This document shows positions 17,834-27,096 of a DNA stretch of 64,000 nucleotides, in pieces. Source of the stretch: Lactococcus hircilactis (lineage in GTDB: Bacteria > Bacillota > Bacilli > Lactobacillales > Streptococcaceae); the NCBI RefSeq assembly GCF_009601015.1, contig NZ_WITJ01000004.1, positions 1-64,000 on the forward strand, written 5' to 3'. The position numbers and the translations under genes were made by a program. Every line of letters starts with the position of its first letter. Position 1 is the stretch's first letter. The notes under the pieces are model-generated. The model had not been told where the DNA came from. It searched no databases and saw only the letters and a list, made by a program, of their open reading frames with translations.

Positions 17834-17990
17834 AAAAAACGATCGTAAACAAAGGGGCGACTGTCAAACAGCGCGGTACCACCCTCATTCACGATCGTAT
17901 CTTTATCGTCTCTTACGTTTGATAATGCGGTTTGCTCCGCTTTTAAGCACAGATGATTCACTTCTTTTCACCACAACAGAAGCTCTCTTT
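17834..17990 (-). promoter_or_regulatory. T-box leader controlling alaS
   Basis: On the minus strand the T-box core GGGTGGTACCGCG is at 17884-17872. The terminator pairs ACGATCGTGAATGAGGG with CCCCTTTGTTTACGATCGT and ends in T6 (to about 17834). Stem I elements (AAGAGAGC, TGGTGAAAAG) lie around 17985-17950, and a GCGG/CCGC stem near 17930. With alaS downstream it should sense uncharged tRNA-Ala. About 180 bases separate the terminator from the start codon; they carry two dispersed palindromes and no frame of interest. I could not place the promoter; it may lie in the 3' end of prsA. Confidence 0.88.
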
Positions 17991-18007
17991 AGGATCATTC
18001 AAATGTA

Positions 18008-18922
18008 TTATTTAGATTGACTTGATTGTGAAGTAAATTGTGAGAATAATGAAGAAAACGCACTTTCTTTCACTGTCACATTATATTTTTTCAAATAACT
18101 TCCAATCACGCCACTAACATAAGTTGAATCAGACATTTTCTGAGTTTTGATCACTTTTTTAAGTTCAGATTTGTATTTATTCATATCTGTCCCTTTGTCT
18201 GACGTTTTGATCATCTTCACCACATAATAACTGGTTTGACCCGTTGATGCATCGCTTGAAGTCACGACTCCCGAGATTTCCCCATTTTTCAACTTGTACG
18301 CTGCCGTTTTCACATCATCAGATACAGTTGTACTGGCTGAGTTAAACGTGACTTTACTAGATGCGTTATCTTTATCAAATTTTGCCGCATCTGCTTTATT
18401 TGCCGCAATCGCCTTATTTGCTGCATCACTAGAAGTTTCACTCAAAACAAAAGCAGTCACATCTGGATGATAAGTCGCCCAAGCCGTTTTGAGATTTGCT
18501 TCGGTATATTGCGTTTTAGCAATATCTTTCTCAATTGCTGCTTGTTCCAACAATTGAGTTTTCAGATAAGGTTTAAAGTTTGCTTCGGTCAATCCTTGTT
18601 GTTGCAGCGCAGAATCAAATTGTGTGCCATATTGTTTTTTGACACTGTTGAACTGAGCATCCACTTTTTTAGTGGTAGCTTCTTTTGCGATAGCGGATTC
18701 CTTTTCAAATATTTTGTCAAATGTAATATTTTGAAGCAACGTATTTGTAGGAAGATTAGGGAATTGTTTGGCTCTGTCGTACAAATCATTGACTTGAACA
18801 GTATCACCTTTCATCGTGATAATGTCTTTACTTGCTGCATTACTTGAACAGCCTGAAAGTACAAGCACAGCTGATGTTGCGACTACAGCAGAGAGAACTA
18901 AACCAAGTTTTTTGAATTTCAA
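18008..18922 (-). CDS. prsA: PrsA-type extracellular foldase lipoprotein
   Basis: 304 residues from TTG 18922 (KFKKLGLVLS), preferred because AAGGAG lies 6 bases before it; the ATG at 18937 puts that site inside the coding frame and has none of its own. Lipobox is LSGC. PrsA proteins help exported proteins fold outside the membrane. The central parvulin region (about 140-240) is recognisable from position (YHPDVTAFVLSETSSDAANK) but lacks the usual AxHIL start of an active peptidyl-prolyl isomerase. The gene lies between alaS and the methyltransferase, as in relatives. Confidence 0.85.
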   Translation of the reverse strand: MKFKKLGLVLSAVVATSAVLVLSGCSSNAASKDIITMKGDTVQVNDLYDRAKQFPNLPTNTLLQNITFDKIFEKESAIAKEATTKKVDAQFNSVKKQYGTQFDSALQQQGLTEANFKPYLKTQLLEQAAIEKDIAKTQYTEANLKTAWATYHPDVTAFVLSETSSDAANKAIAANKADAAKFDKDNASSKVTFNSASTTVSDDVKTAAYKLKNGEISGVVTSSDASTGQTSYYVVKMIKTSDKGTDMNKYKSELKKVIKTQKMSDSTYVSGVIGSYLKKYNVTVKESAFSSLFSQFTSQSSQSK

Positions 18923-19047
18923 AATTTTCTCCTTCATTCATTTGTCAAGTCTCATAAAACCTTGACTGAATTAACTTCTAGTAATTATAACATAAAATTT
19001 TCAATAAAACTTAATTTATGCAAATCAAAATACTGAAAAAATAATCA

Positions 19048-19758
19048 TTAATCCTGAGGTTTAATCATCAATAACCCATCACCAAGTGGCAGAATGCTCG
19101 TCATGTATTTTGGAGTGTCTAACACTTCATCAAAAAGACGACGTAAACCTCTTTCTAATGCTCTTTGTGAGCGCTTAATGTCCTGAATTGGAATTAAAAT
19201 TTCGCCCGCTTGAAAAATATCATCCATCAAGATTACTCCATTTTCTGTCAGTAATGACAAAGCTTTCGGTAAAAATTCAATATATTTTGATTTAGCAGAA
19301 TCCATGAAAATCAAATCAAATTTCTCATTTTCTTGCGCTGTCAGTACTGACAAAAGATCCGCTGCATCGCCTTCAAGTAACTTAATTTGTTTACGATGAT
19401 CAAAATCTACCAAATTTTTTTTCGCTAAGGCAATCATCTCAGGATTACGATCCATCGTGACAATCTGACATTCTTTTGCCGCATCCGCCATCATTAAAGC
19501 CGAAAAACCAATTGCAGTCCCAATCTCAAGAATCCGTTTTGGCTGAAGTAAATGCAACAACATCTGAAAATAAACCACTGTTTCATGAGGAATGATTGGA
19601 ATATTATTTTCACTTGCTTGTTTTAAAACAATCGCCAAATCGCCCGTCACAGCCGTTTGTCGCTCCCGCATCCACTGCACTAATTCTGGCTTAACTACTG
19701 GACGGTGCATCATTGGATTACTCGTTTTTTTATAAGTTGTTTGAATCTTATCTGGCAC
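19048..19758 (-). CDS. SAM-dependent O-methyltransferase (YrrM/TrmR type)
   Basis: 236 residues from GTG 19758, with GGGAG upstream; it overlaps the end of pepF by 11 bases, so the two are translationally linked. The SAM-binding motif I is [15 protein letters not shown] (~residue 78), followed by [10 protein letters not shown] and [11 protein letters not shown], typical of the catechol/caffeoyl-CoA methyltransferase fold. Bacterial members include tRNA 5-hydroxyuridine methyltransferases; substrate is not settled by sequence. It contains two palindrome copies, one exact, 93 bases apart. Confidence 0.85.
   Translation of the reverse strand: MPDKIQTTYKKTSNPMMHRPVVKPELVQWMRERQTAVTGDLAIVLKQASENNIPIIPHETVVYFQMLLHLLQPKRILEIGTAIGFSALMMADAAKECQIVTMDRNPEMIALAKKNLVDFDHRKQIKLLEGDAADLLSVLTAQENEKFDLIFMDSAKSKYIEFLPKALSLLTENGVILMDDIFQAGEILIPIQDIKRSQRALERGLRRLFDEVLDTPKYMTSILPLGDGLLMIKPQD
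19245..19259. repeat. Dispersed palindrome, variant copy in the methyltransferase gene
   Basis: CTGTCAGTAATGACA, one base off; read L-S-L-L-T. Confidence 0.6.
19338..19352. repeat. Dispersed palindrome, exact copy in the methyltransferase gene
   Basis: CTGTCAGTACTGACA; read L-S-V-L-T. Confidence 0.85.
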
Positions 19759-21589
19759 GATGAACTCCCTTAGCCACTAATGCTTCAAGCATTGATAACC
19801 GTTTTTCAAAGCGCTCAAAAGCAGATTCCAAATACACACCAGAAGCCATATCAACGCCTGCCTTTTTAATCACATTTAGCGGATAATCTGATGATCCTGC
19901 TTTCAAATAATCCAAATATGCCCGCCGATCCGCTTCATTTCCATGAACAATTTTTTCCGCCAAATAAGATGCTGCCGCAAAGCCAGTAGCATATTGGAAG
20001 ACATAAAAATTATAATAAAAATGAGGAATGCGTGCCCATTCAAATTGAATTTCTCTATTTTCAGATGCTTTCAAACCATAGTATTTTTCATTTAAACGTC
20101 CATATAAATCATTCAAAAATTCACTCGTTAAAACTTCACCCGCAGCATCAGCACGATGAATTTCTTGCTCAAACTCAGCAAATTGAGTCTGACGATAAAC
20201 CGTCCCCCTAAAACCATCCAACCAGTGATTCAAAATAGCAAATCGTTCTTTTTCATCCTTAGCTTCATCAAGCAACGTTTCTGTCAAAATGTTTTCATTC
20301 GTCGTTGATGCAATCTCCGCCAAAAAAATGGGATAATCTCCATAAACATAAGGTTGATTTTCACGCGTAAATGTCGAGTGCATGCTGTGCCCCATCTCAT
20401 GGACCAACGTAAACAAATCATCCAAGGTCTCTTGCCAATTTAACAACATAAAAGCATTCGTATCATAAGCTCCACCAGAATAAGCACCAGAACGTTTTCC
20501 AACATTTTCTTTCACATCAATCCACTGTTCATCAAATGCTCTTTTGACCTGCTTTAAATAAGTTTCACCAAAAATTCCCAAAACTTCTTGCGCTTTATCA
20601 ACCGCTTCACTATAATTAAATTTATAATCCAGACTAGACAATGGACAGTAAAGATCATACATTTTCAAATCATCCACCCCCAAAATCTGCTGGCGTAATG
20701 CAACGTACCGATGAAGTAAAGGCAGATGGCGATTCACTTGCTCAATAAGCACATCATAAACCTGCTCAGGCACAAAATTTTGCGCTAACGCAGCTTCTCG
20801 TGCAGAAGAATATCCATGCACCTGTGCTTTAAAATTATCTGCTTTTACATTCGTCTGTAACGTTTTTGCATACGTGTGTTCAAACTGCTCATAATTACTG
20901 TATAACGCTTCATAAGCAGCCTTTCTAACCTTTCGATTTTTACTTTCCATAAATGAAATGTAATTTCCGTGTGTTAACTGAACTTCTTTTCCTTCTTCAT
21001 CCGTAATCATCGGAAATTTTACATCAGCATTATCCAAGATTTCAAACGTTTCAGCAGCAGCACCAAAAATTTCACTTGCCCCTGCCAAAAGCTTCTCTTC
21101 TTTTTGAGACAATACATGTGCTTTTTTTGCAAATAACCGCTCAAAAAAATGATGATATCCTTTTAATTCTGGTTTTTCAGACAAAAACTCCGTGTAACGT
21201 GTCTCAGACAACGTCATAAATTCTGGCTCAAAAAAAGCAAAAACCTCACCAAATTTTGCATATAATGCACTTGCTTTCGCTTGATATCCTTGATATTTTG
21301 TCACTTTTGTATCTTGATCATTTTTCATTGAAGCATAAACATAAAGACGCTCTACATCTCTTGAAATCGAAAGCATCGTTGACGTTGCCTCAAAAAGCAC
21401 TTCTGCTGAATCCAACAAATGACCAGAAAAATCCACTGCTGAATGCACAGCATCAGCGTCCCAACTTGACTCTCCTGAAAGATTTGAGTTCACGCAAGCA
21501 AGTTCTTGTTCCCAATCTTCATCCGTCTTAAAAACTGTCGTCAAATCCCACTTAAAATCATCAGTGATTTCATCACGTTTTTTTGCCAT
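19748..21589 (-). CDS. pepF: Oligoendopeptidase F
   Basis: 613 residues, M3 family zinc metallopeptidase that cleaves peptides of roughly 7-17 residues in the cytoplasm. The zinc site is HEMGH in the segment [15 protein letters not shown] (about residue 395), with the third ligand Glu in [11 protein letters not shown] downstream. The N-terminal [15 protein letters not shown] is typical of PepF/PepB. It lies between coiA and the methyltransferase gene, overlapping the latter. The same neighbourhood occurs in streptococci. Confidence 0.96.
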   Translation of the reverse strand: MAKKRDEITDDFKWDLTTVFKTDEDWEQELACVNSNLSGESSWDADAVHSAVDFSGHLLDSAEVLFEATSTMLSISRDVERLYVYASMKNDQDTKVTKYQGYQAKASALYAKFGEVFAFFEPEFMTLSETRYTEFLSEKPELKGYHHFFERLFAKKAHVLSQKEEKLLAGASEIFGAAAETFEILDNADVKFPMITDEEGKEVQLTHGNYISFMESKNRKVRKAAYEALYSNYEQFEHTYAKTLQTNVKADNFKAQVHGYSSAREAALAQNFVPEQVYDVLIEQVNRHLPLLHRYVALRQQILGVDDLKMYDLYCPLSSLDYKFNYSEAVDKAQEVLGIFGETYLKQVKRAFDEQWIDVKENVGKRSGAYSGGAYDTNAFMLLNWQETLDDLFTLVHEMGHSMHSTFTRENQPYVYGDYPIFLAEIASTTNENILTETLLDEAKDEKERFAILNHWLDGFRGTVYRQTQFAEFEQEIHRADAAGEVLTSEFLNDLYGRLNEKYYGLKASENREIQFEWARIPHFYYNFYVFQYATGFAAASYLAEKIVHGNEADRRAYLDYLKAGSSDYPLNVIKKAGVDMASGVYLESAFERFEKRLSMLEALVAKGVHRAR

Positions 21590-21688
21590 CGTATCTCCTT
21601 TTCAAAAGTCACATTTCTTTAATTATAGCACAGAATAAGAGAAATCGAAGTTCCCAAAAACAAAGCACACCATGATGACTTTCTTTTT

Positions 21689-22651
21689 TTACTGTGTGTG
21701 ATAAAAATAAGGTGGATAGAGAAATGATTGATGATGTGTCTGAAAATAACGATAATACTCTTGATAATAGCGTATTGTATCTTTGTGATGTAGCTGAATG
21801 AACTTTTGTTCAACCTTTTGAAAAGGAAAACATAATAAATCCAATCCAGCAGGAGCAACATACTTTTTTGAAAAATCAAGATCAAGCAAATGCTTCTGAT
21901 TTTCATAAAAAAGCGCTTGCTTTTTGAGCCAACTCGGTGCACAATGATAAAGTTGACGCTGAATAAAATCAAACTGACTTTTTCCATCTTGTTCTGGAAT
22001 CTCAAGAACAGGACATTTTTGCTTTTCAAACGGCAATCGCAAAAGCGATAATAAATTTCCTTTTTGAAACTCAAAAACATCGGTCAAATACATCGTGTGG
22101 TGCGCTAAATCTTCATGAATCAAGGATTTTAATCTTAATTTCTGATTTTTTTCATCAAGTTCCCAAAAATAAAAACCACGATTTTCTGAAAAACCCATCA
22201 GATTTTTTTGAAGTGTCGTCATCCCCTTTTGTATCCACAAATCCTTGCCCATTAGCCAAATCACCTTAAATCCATATGCTTGATAGTTTTCCGTGCGTTC
22301 TTTAAGTCTTTTTAGCGATAAACTTGAACATTGAATCTCAATAGCAATCCGATCATTCACCAATAAATCAGGCGTTTGCTCAAGTTCTGGAAGATATTTT
22401 TCAAGCTCTACTTTTTCAGACTGATGAAACCACTCAAAAAGCTGTAACTTTAAAGATAAATGTTGTGCAGATTCATTTTCAGACCATGCATGACAATCTT
22501 TCAACGTGCGATGAGCAAAATGTGGCGTATAGACTAGACCATTTTTAAAAATAAGTGACGCCTTACACGCAGGACAAAAATAAGAATCCATTAAAGAAGG
22601 CTGTTGAATACTATTTACACGATTTCCATATTTATCTTCTGCAATAATCAT
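21689..22651 (-). CDS. coiA: Competence protein CoiA
   Basis: 320 residues. It has an N-terminal zinc-ribbon-like part with FCPACKASL and HFAHR, then a PD-(D/E)xK nuclease-like core (TPDLL...AIEIQCSS, residues ~130-150) as in CoiA. CoiA is needed in natural transformation, promoting recombination of incoming DNA. The ATG is preceded by AAAAAGGT, with the site one base from the start. I see no exact competence box TACGAATA upstream; the nearest string is AACGTATA, two bases different. The neighbours pepF and prsA fit the streptococcal/lactococcal context. Confidence 0.85.
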   Translation of the reverse strand: MIIAEDKYGNRVNSIQQPSLMDSYFCPACKASLIFKNGLVYTPHFAHRTLKDCHAWSENESAQHLSLKLQLFEWFHQSEKVELEKYLPELEQTPDLLVNDRIAIEIQCSSLSLKRLKERTENYQAYGFKVIWLMGKDLWIQKGMTTLQKNLMGFSENRGFYFWELDEKNQKLRLKSLIHEDLAHHTMYLTDVFEFQKGNLLSLLRLPFEKQKCPVLEIPEQDGKSQFDFIQRQLYHCAPSWLKKQALFYENQKHLLDLDFSKKYVAPAGLDLLCFPFQKVEQKFIQLHHKDTIRYYQEYYRYFQTHHQSFLYPPYFYHTQ

Positions 22652-22708
22652 ACCTTTTTATACGTTATATCATCTTAAATGTAACAAAAATCAAAAAAAT
22701 CTGCTCAC

Positions 22709-22741
22709 AAAAAAGAAAGTTACCACCAATCACTTTCTTTT
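22709..22741 (-). terminator. Terminator after the DUF218 membrane gene
   Basis: On the minus strand AAAAGAAAGTG pairs with AACTTTCTTTT plus further T. It separates the DUF218 gene from coiA. Confidence 0.75.
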
Positions 22742-22857
22742 AATCTTCTCTCTCAATTTAAAATTCCAACCTATTTATTATCCCTTTTGATCTCAATAAA
22801 ATGATTTTTTTACCGTACATCTCCCTTATCTTTTCAATCACTACCATCATTTTATGA

Positions 22858-23964
22858 TTAAGTTCCTCTTAAATGCTGAATCAACTCAACAATGACAGCA
22901 ATCAATCCGAGTCCCCCAACGATACTCCCAACCCAAATCATGTGTTTTTTTCGCTCATTATTCATCACTGCAATAAATTCACGAATAAATGCTGGAACAC
23001 GATAATAAAATGCTGTTTTTCCGCCTTTTCCTCCCTGAGCCCCTAAATTGAGCTGTCGAGCAAAAAGCGCTGCACGAAATACATGATAGTCTGATGTAAA
23101 AAATAAAAATGAAGTTTCAGCTGATTTTTCATCAATAATTTTTGAAGAGAACACTAAATTTTCGTAAGTTGTTTTAGATTGATCCTCAAGAAGCGTGCGT
23201 TCAATAGGAAAATTTAATGTTTCAACTGCAAATTTTTGCATCGCTTGAGCTTCTGAGAGATGTTCATCTTTACCCTGTCCTCCAGAAAACACAAGAATCG
23301 TTTTTTCTGTTGCGGCATTTACTGCAGCACGAATTCGATTCCCAAGTAAAACACCGACTTTATCGCCCTGTACTAATCCTGCACCCAGCACCACATAATA
23401 AGTCGCCGTCGTTTTTTTCATTTTTCTACCATAAATCCAACTGGACAAGAAAAATACCAAGAATTGCCACGACAAGTACAATGACAAGATTGGATAAGCA
23501 AAAGAAAGAATTTTTAACCAGATCCACTGATCTGAAAGCCTGCCTACATAAAGCGAAATCCAATCCAAAATAAAGAAAAGAAACATGATAATCGGCAAGA
23601 TTAAATTAGCGATGCTTTTGGATTCCCGCCGCCACATCTTCACTGTCAAAATCAAAATTGCAATCGGCAAAGCAAATCCAAAAATCAACGGAAAAATAAA
23701 AATAAGAATTCCTTCAACGACTAACGCAATAATCCCAATCCGCGTCAAAAGCGTCGGATACTCTGAAAATTGGAATGCCACAGCTGAAGCAATCAGTGAA
23801 TTCAACAAGAAAAATAGGCTCAACAAAAAACCAAAACCCAATCTTCCAAGTTTTAATGTCCTCAAATCGGGAATTTTCTTTATTTTCCAATAAAATAAAA
23901 ACGTAGCCCCTAAAAAAATAAATGAAAAAAATAAAAAAAAGTAAAATATGCCTTGATCTGTCAT
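22858..23964 (-). CDS. Membrane protein with DUF218 (SanA/YdcF-like) domain
   Basis: 368 residues. Five or so hydrophobic helices fill the first ~170 residues, followed by a DUF218 domain: VVLGAGLVQGDKVGVLLGNRI, LVFSGGQGKDEHLSEAQAM, LLEDQSKTTYENLVFSS and FTSDYHVFRA. Members of the family take part in cell-envelope processes, but no reaction is firmly known. One more hydrophobic helix ends the protein. The -10 box sits six bases before the ATG (see promoter entry). Confidence 0.8.
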   Translation of the reverse strand: MTDQGIFYFFLFFSFIFLGATFLFYWKIKKIPDLRTLKLGRLGFGFLLSLFFLLNSLIASAVAFQFSEYPTLLTRIGIIALVVEGILIFIFPLIFGFALPIAILILTVKMWRRESKSIANLILPIIMFLFFILDWISLYVGRLSDQWIWLKILSFAYPILSLYLSWQFLVFFLSSWIYGRKMKKTTATYYVVLGAGLVQGDKVGVLLGNRIRAAVNAATEKTILVFSGGQGKDEHLSEAQAMQKFAVETLNFPIERTLLEDQSKTTYENLVFSSKIIDEKSAETSFLFFTSDYHVFRAALFARQLNLGAQGGKGGKTAFYYRVPAFIREFIAVMNNERKKHMIWVGSIVGGLGLIAVIVELIQHLRGT

Positions 23965-23970
23965 AGGTCT

Positions 23971-23976
23971 ATTTTA
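23971..23976 (-). promoter_or_regulatory. -10 box of the DUF218 gene; leaderless candidate
   Basis: Minus-strand TGC-TAAAAT (extended -10) ends six bases (AGACCT) before the ATG at 23964. No ribosome site lies between them. Confidence 0.55.
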
Positions 23977-24047
23977 GCATATTTTTCGTAAAAAAGTCGC
24001 TGTTTATCAGAAAAAGTAGCGAAAATAAAAGAGCGACAGAATAAAAA

Positions 24048-25028
24048 TCATCGCTCGCATTTTTTAATAAATTTTCGTAAATTGCTTGTATCGACACCAT
24101 AAAATTCACCGTTTTTCATTTGACTTTCTTGATTTGCCACCAGCTGCATTTCCGCGAAAAATCCTTCCCAAAGGTAAGCGTATTTTTTCATCAATTTCCA
24201 AAGAACCGACCAAAATTTTTCTTCGTCAACTGGTGGAAATTTTTCATAACGCAAATAAGCTTGAAGTAAAACTGCCGCTAAGTAATCTTTCAAAAACGGA
24301 ACACTTTTTCGCGAACTAAGAAATTTGAGTTCGTAATATTTTGACAGAACCCAAGTATCCGCAAATTCCGAACTGACCGATTTTCCAACATGCGACAATG
24401 ATTTTTCGTGAAAAACATAAACATAAGTAATATCATCAATACTCTTGATTCCTGGTGTTAAATTATTGATCAAGTCAATAAAATAACTATCTTCGTAGAT
24501 ACGCAGTTCAGAAATAAAGCGTAATTTTATTTTATTCAACCATTTTCGTGCAATCCAACAAGCATAAACTGCATTTCTGTCATAGCCTGCGATAATCTCA
24601 ATTAAATCACCATTTCCATTTGGAACTTGTTCGATAAATTTAGAACGCAAAACTTGCGCATTTTCATCTGATTCAGTTGCACTAAAAAAGCTTGAAAGTG
24701 CAGCAGAGTGATTAAGATAATCGTCTGCGTCCACAAACATCAGATATTCGCCCGCGCTATGATCAATCCCATATTGTCGCGCCATACCAGGACCGACGTT
24801 TTCGTGGAGCTCGTGATAATGTAAATCCAAATTCGCAAAAATCGCGAGGTTGTCGGTGTTTATTGGCTTGCCTCCATCATTGACGAGATGGACGTCAATT
24901 TTCGCGAAATCAACACTTACTTGATTGTTAATGCTCCTGAGCGGAATCGCGAGATCGCTCTCGTTTTGCCCGTAAAAGGGGATGATGATGCTAAGCTTCT
25001 TTTTCATCGTATTCTTATGTTTGCTCAT
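24048..25028 (-). CDS. Family 2 glycosyltransferase
   Basis: 326 residues. The GT-A fold is shown by LSIIIPFYGQNESD at the start, HLVNDGG, GPGMARQYGIDHSAGEYL and the DxD metal motif FVDADDYL (about residue 97). The acceptor and donor are unknown; glycan, teichoic acid or capsule work is possible. It lacks membrane helices at its C-terminus. The ATG at 25028 has only a weak ribosome site (CAGG). It stands alone except for a 48-residue frame directly upstream. Confidence 0.85.
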   Translation of the reverse strand: MSKHKNTMKKKLSIIIPFYGQNESDLAIPLRSINNQVSVDFAKIDVHLVNDGGKPINTDNLAIFANLDLHYHELHENVGPGMARQYGIDHSAGEYLMFVDADDYLNHSAALSSFFSATESDENAQVLRSKFIEQVPNGNGDLIEIIAGYDRNAVYACWIARKWLNKIKLRFISELRIYEDSYFIDLINNLTPGIKSIDDITYVYVFHEKSLSHVGKSVSSEFADTWVLSKYYELKFLSSRKSVPFLKDYLAAVLLQAYLRYEKFPPVDEEKFWSVLWKLMKKYAYLWEGFFAEMQLVANQESQMKNGEFYGVDTSNLRKFIKKCER

Positions 25029-25041
25029 TTGAGCCTGCTTT

Positions 25042-25188
25042 CTACCTCACAAGGAGTTCTGATTTTACAGGTGCGCCAACGAGACACCCTGGATACCGTG
25101 CGGAATTTTCATAAAAATCGCGAAATGGTGTGAATAGTATAGCCAGTTTTGCGATTTTGCGTAAGATTATGCCGTCTGGATTTTTCAT
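25042..25188 (-). CDS. Possible 48-residue peptide upstream of the glycosyltransferase
   Basis: Frame starting ATG 25188 and ending TAG 13 bases before the glycosyltransferase ATG. The product begins MKNPDGIILRKIAKLAIL and contains TPFRDFYENSARYPG. No clear ribosome site precedes it. A TATAAT on the minus strand near 25240 would place it in the leader of the glycosyltransferase mRNA. It could be a small protein, a leader peptide or the remnant of an older gene. I do not recognise it. Confidence 0.35.
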   Translation of the reverse strand: MKNPDGIILRKIAKLAILFTPFRDFYENSARYPGCLVGAPVKSELLVR

Positions 25189-25295
25189 ATGAAAGCCCGT
25201 CACACCTGACTTTTCACGAAATTAATGTTAGTAATATTATATCATATCCGTTAAAAATTTAGCTTTTTAACCGCAGTGTTGGGATTTTTACAAAA

Positions 25296-25330
25296 TAAAA
25301 AGCATTACAGTTTTTCAACCAGTAATGCTT
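25296..25330 (-). terminator. Second terminator downstream of the purine permease
   Basis: Minus strand AAGCATTACTG and CTGTAATGCTT form an 11-bp stem with several T after it. Confidence 0.75.
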
Positions 25331-25377
25331 CATTACTAAATACTCTTTGTATTCCTTATTTAAGCTTCACTTTCAAA

Positions 25378-25406
25378 CAAAAAAGAAGACACAAGTCTCT
25401 TTTTAT
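25378..25406 (-). terminator. First terminator downstream of the purine permease
   Basis: Minus strand AAAAAGAGAC / GTCTTCTTTTT with loop TTGT and a one-base bulge, starting 7 bases after the stop. Confidence 0.65.
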
Positions 25407-25412
25407 TTTCTT

Positions 25413-26855
25413 TTACAAAATCGCTAATACTGCAAAGTTAATCACAAAGAGGATTGCTACAACCCAGACGACGGGTTTGATTTCTTTTGGTTTTCCGTTG
25501 ACTAATTTTGTGATGATATATGTAATAAATCCTGCTGCAATACCGTATGAGATAGAGTATGCGAATCCCATGAATACTGATGTAAAGAAAGCTGGAATAG
25601 CTTCACTAAGATCTGACCAATTGATTTCTTTAAATGAGCTGAGCATCATCATTCCGACAATGATCAAGATTGGTGCTGTTGCTTGTGTTGGAACGATGCT
25701 TAGGAGTGGGAGGAAGAAACTTGAGATGGCAAACATAATCGCTACAACAATAGAAGTCAATCCTGTGCGTCCACCTGCTCCGATACCTGCTGCTGATTCT
25801 ACGAATACTGTGGTGTTTGATGTTCCAAAAATGGCACCGATTGGAGTTGCAATCATGTCAGCAAAGAGGGCTTTATCCATTTTAGATGAAAATCCGTGTG
25901 ACGTTTCCATGTCTTTTAAATCTTCGTCGGTGAAAATTCCTGTTGCACGACCGGTTCCAATGAATGTTCCGATTGGATCAAAGATAGAAGTTAAGGAGAA
26001 TGCAAGTACAGTCATCAAAACTTCAATAATTCGATTGGAGTTTGAGAACAATGTGCCAAATCCTTTAGGGCCAAATGCTGCACCAAAAGTTTGTCCCATT
26101 TGGTGAATTGCTGTTGCGAGATTATTTTCTGCAAACAAGGTGGAAAGATTTACTTTTACTACACCTGAAAGAATTGCGATAATTGTTGTTAAAAGAATAG
26201 AAATTAAAATTCCTGCTTTAAAGATTGGGTTCTTTGAGAGACGTCCGCGAAGAACGAAGTACATCGTGATGACAACACCGGCAAGTGCAACAAGGACACC
26301 AGCATTGTTAAACGTCACTAATCCCGGAACAATGGAGCTGTTAGCTGTAATCGTGCCATGATTATTTGTGTAGGTTCCTGGATCTGCGATGAATTGGAGA
26401 ATTCCAGCATTTTTAATCCCGATGTAGGCGATGAAAATCCCAATCCCTCCACCAATGGCGTGCTGTAAGCTCTCAGGGATTCCTAAAATAATGGCTTTAC
26501 GAATGCTGGTAAATGTAATAATGATGTTGACAATTCCGCAAATAAAGACCATTGCGAGTGCTTCTTGCCAAGTATATCCAAGGCTTAAAACTACAGTATA
26601 TGCAAAGAATGCGTTCAGTCCCATTCCTGGTGCCAATGCGTAAGGAACGTTGGCAATCAATCCGATTGCTACGGTTCCTACGATTGATGCTAGGATTGTT
26701 GCTAAAAATACGGCTTGAACAGGCATTCCTGTTGAACCTAAAACTTCTGGATTCACAAAGAGGATGTAAGACATTGCAAAGAATGTCGTAATTCCAGCCA
26801 TAATTTCACGACCAACGGTCGTATGATTTTCTTCAAGTTTAAATAACTTGTTCAC
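25413..26855 (-). CDS. Guanine/hypoxanthine permease (AzgA/PbuG type)
   Basis: 480 residues with about twelve membrane segments. The AzgA-type signature is ALAPGMGLNAFFAYTVV near residue 75, with GIPESLQHAIGGGIGIFIAYIG near 125 and FDPIGTFIGTGRATGIF near 290. It imports purine bases by proton symport. It stands alone, with a clear promoter and a PurBox at about -75, so PurR should activate it when PRPP is high. In lactococci the name pbuO is used for such a gene; I leave the symbol open. Confidence 0.92.
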   Translation of the reverse strand: MNKLFKLEENHTTVGREIMAGITTFFAMSYILFVNPEVLGSTGMPVQAVFLATILASIVGTVAIGLIANVPYALAPGMGLNAFFAYTVVLSLGYTWQEALAMVFICGIVNIIITFTSIRKAIILGIPESLQHAIGGGIGIFIAYIGIKNAGILQFIADPGTYTNNHGTITANSSIVPGLVTFNNAGVLVALAGVVITMYFVLRGRLSKNPIFKAGILISILLTTIIAILSGVVKVNLSTLFAENNLATAIHQMGQTFGAAFGPKGFGTLFSNSNRIIEVLMTVLAFSLTSIFDPIGTFIGTGRATGIFTDEDLKDMETSHGFSSKMDKALFADMIATPIGAIFGTSNTTVFVESAAGIGAGGRTGLTSIVVAIMFAISSFFLPLLSIVPTQATAPILIIVGMMMLSSFKEINWSDLSEAIPAFFTSVFMGFAYSISYGIAAGFITYIITKLVNGKPKEIKPVVWVVAILFVINFAVLAIL

Positions 26856-26909
26856 GAGAGTTCTCCTTTATAATAAAACAAATGCCGAATAAATACGGTA
26901 CTTTACTAT

Positions 26910-26984
26910 TTTATATCAGGTTGGTTTAAGATAACAAGTTTTCTTAAAGTTTTTTGAGATAAATGGATTAGATTGTTCGGAAAT
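26910..26984 (-). promoter_or_regulatory. PurBox and promoter of the purine permease
   Basis: Minus strand ATTTCCGAACAAT (26984-26972) matches the lactococcal PurBox AWWWCCGAACWWT at all 13 positions. Downstream are TTGTTA, a 16-base spacer and TATAAA (26915-26910). The box centre lies about 75 bases before the predicted transcript start, the usual spacing for activation by PurR. Confidence 0.85.
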
Positions 26985-27096
26985 AGCATTTTGATTTGTT
27001 TTTGATCATCCAATCATTCGCTGAAATAACCTGCGCTTTTATGATATAATGAAATAAATTAGTTTAATACCTCTCATTTTTTTAGTCAGGAAAGCG

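Noticed and set aside
24888-25133. Plus-strand open frame at the glycosyltransferase start
   Set aside because: Antisense to the glycosyltransferase and the 48-codon frame; no promoter or ribosome site.
25276-26106. Long plus-strand open frame of 276 codons
   Set aside because: It is antisense to the purine permease gene, has low-complexity composition typical of a shadow frame, and no ribosome site.
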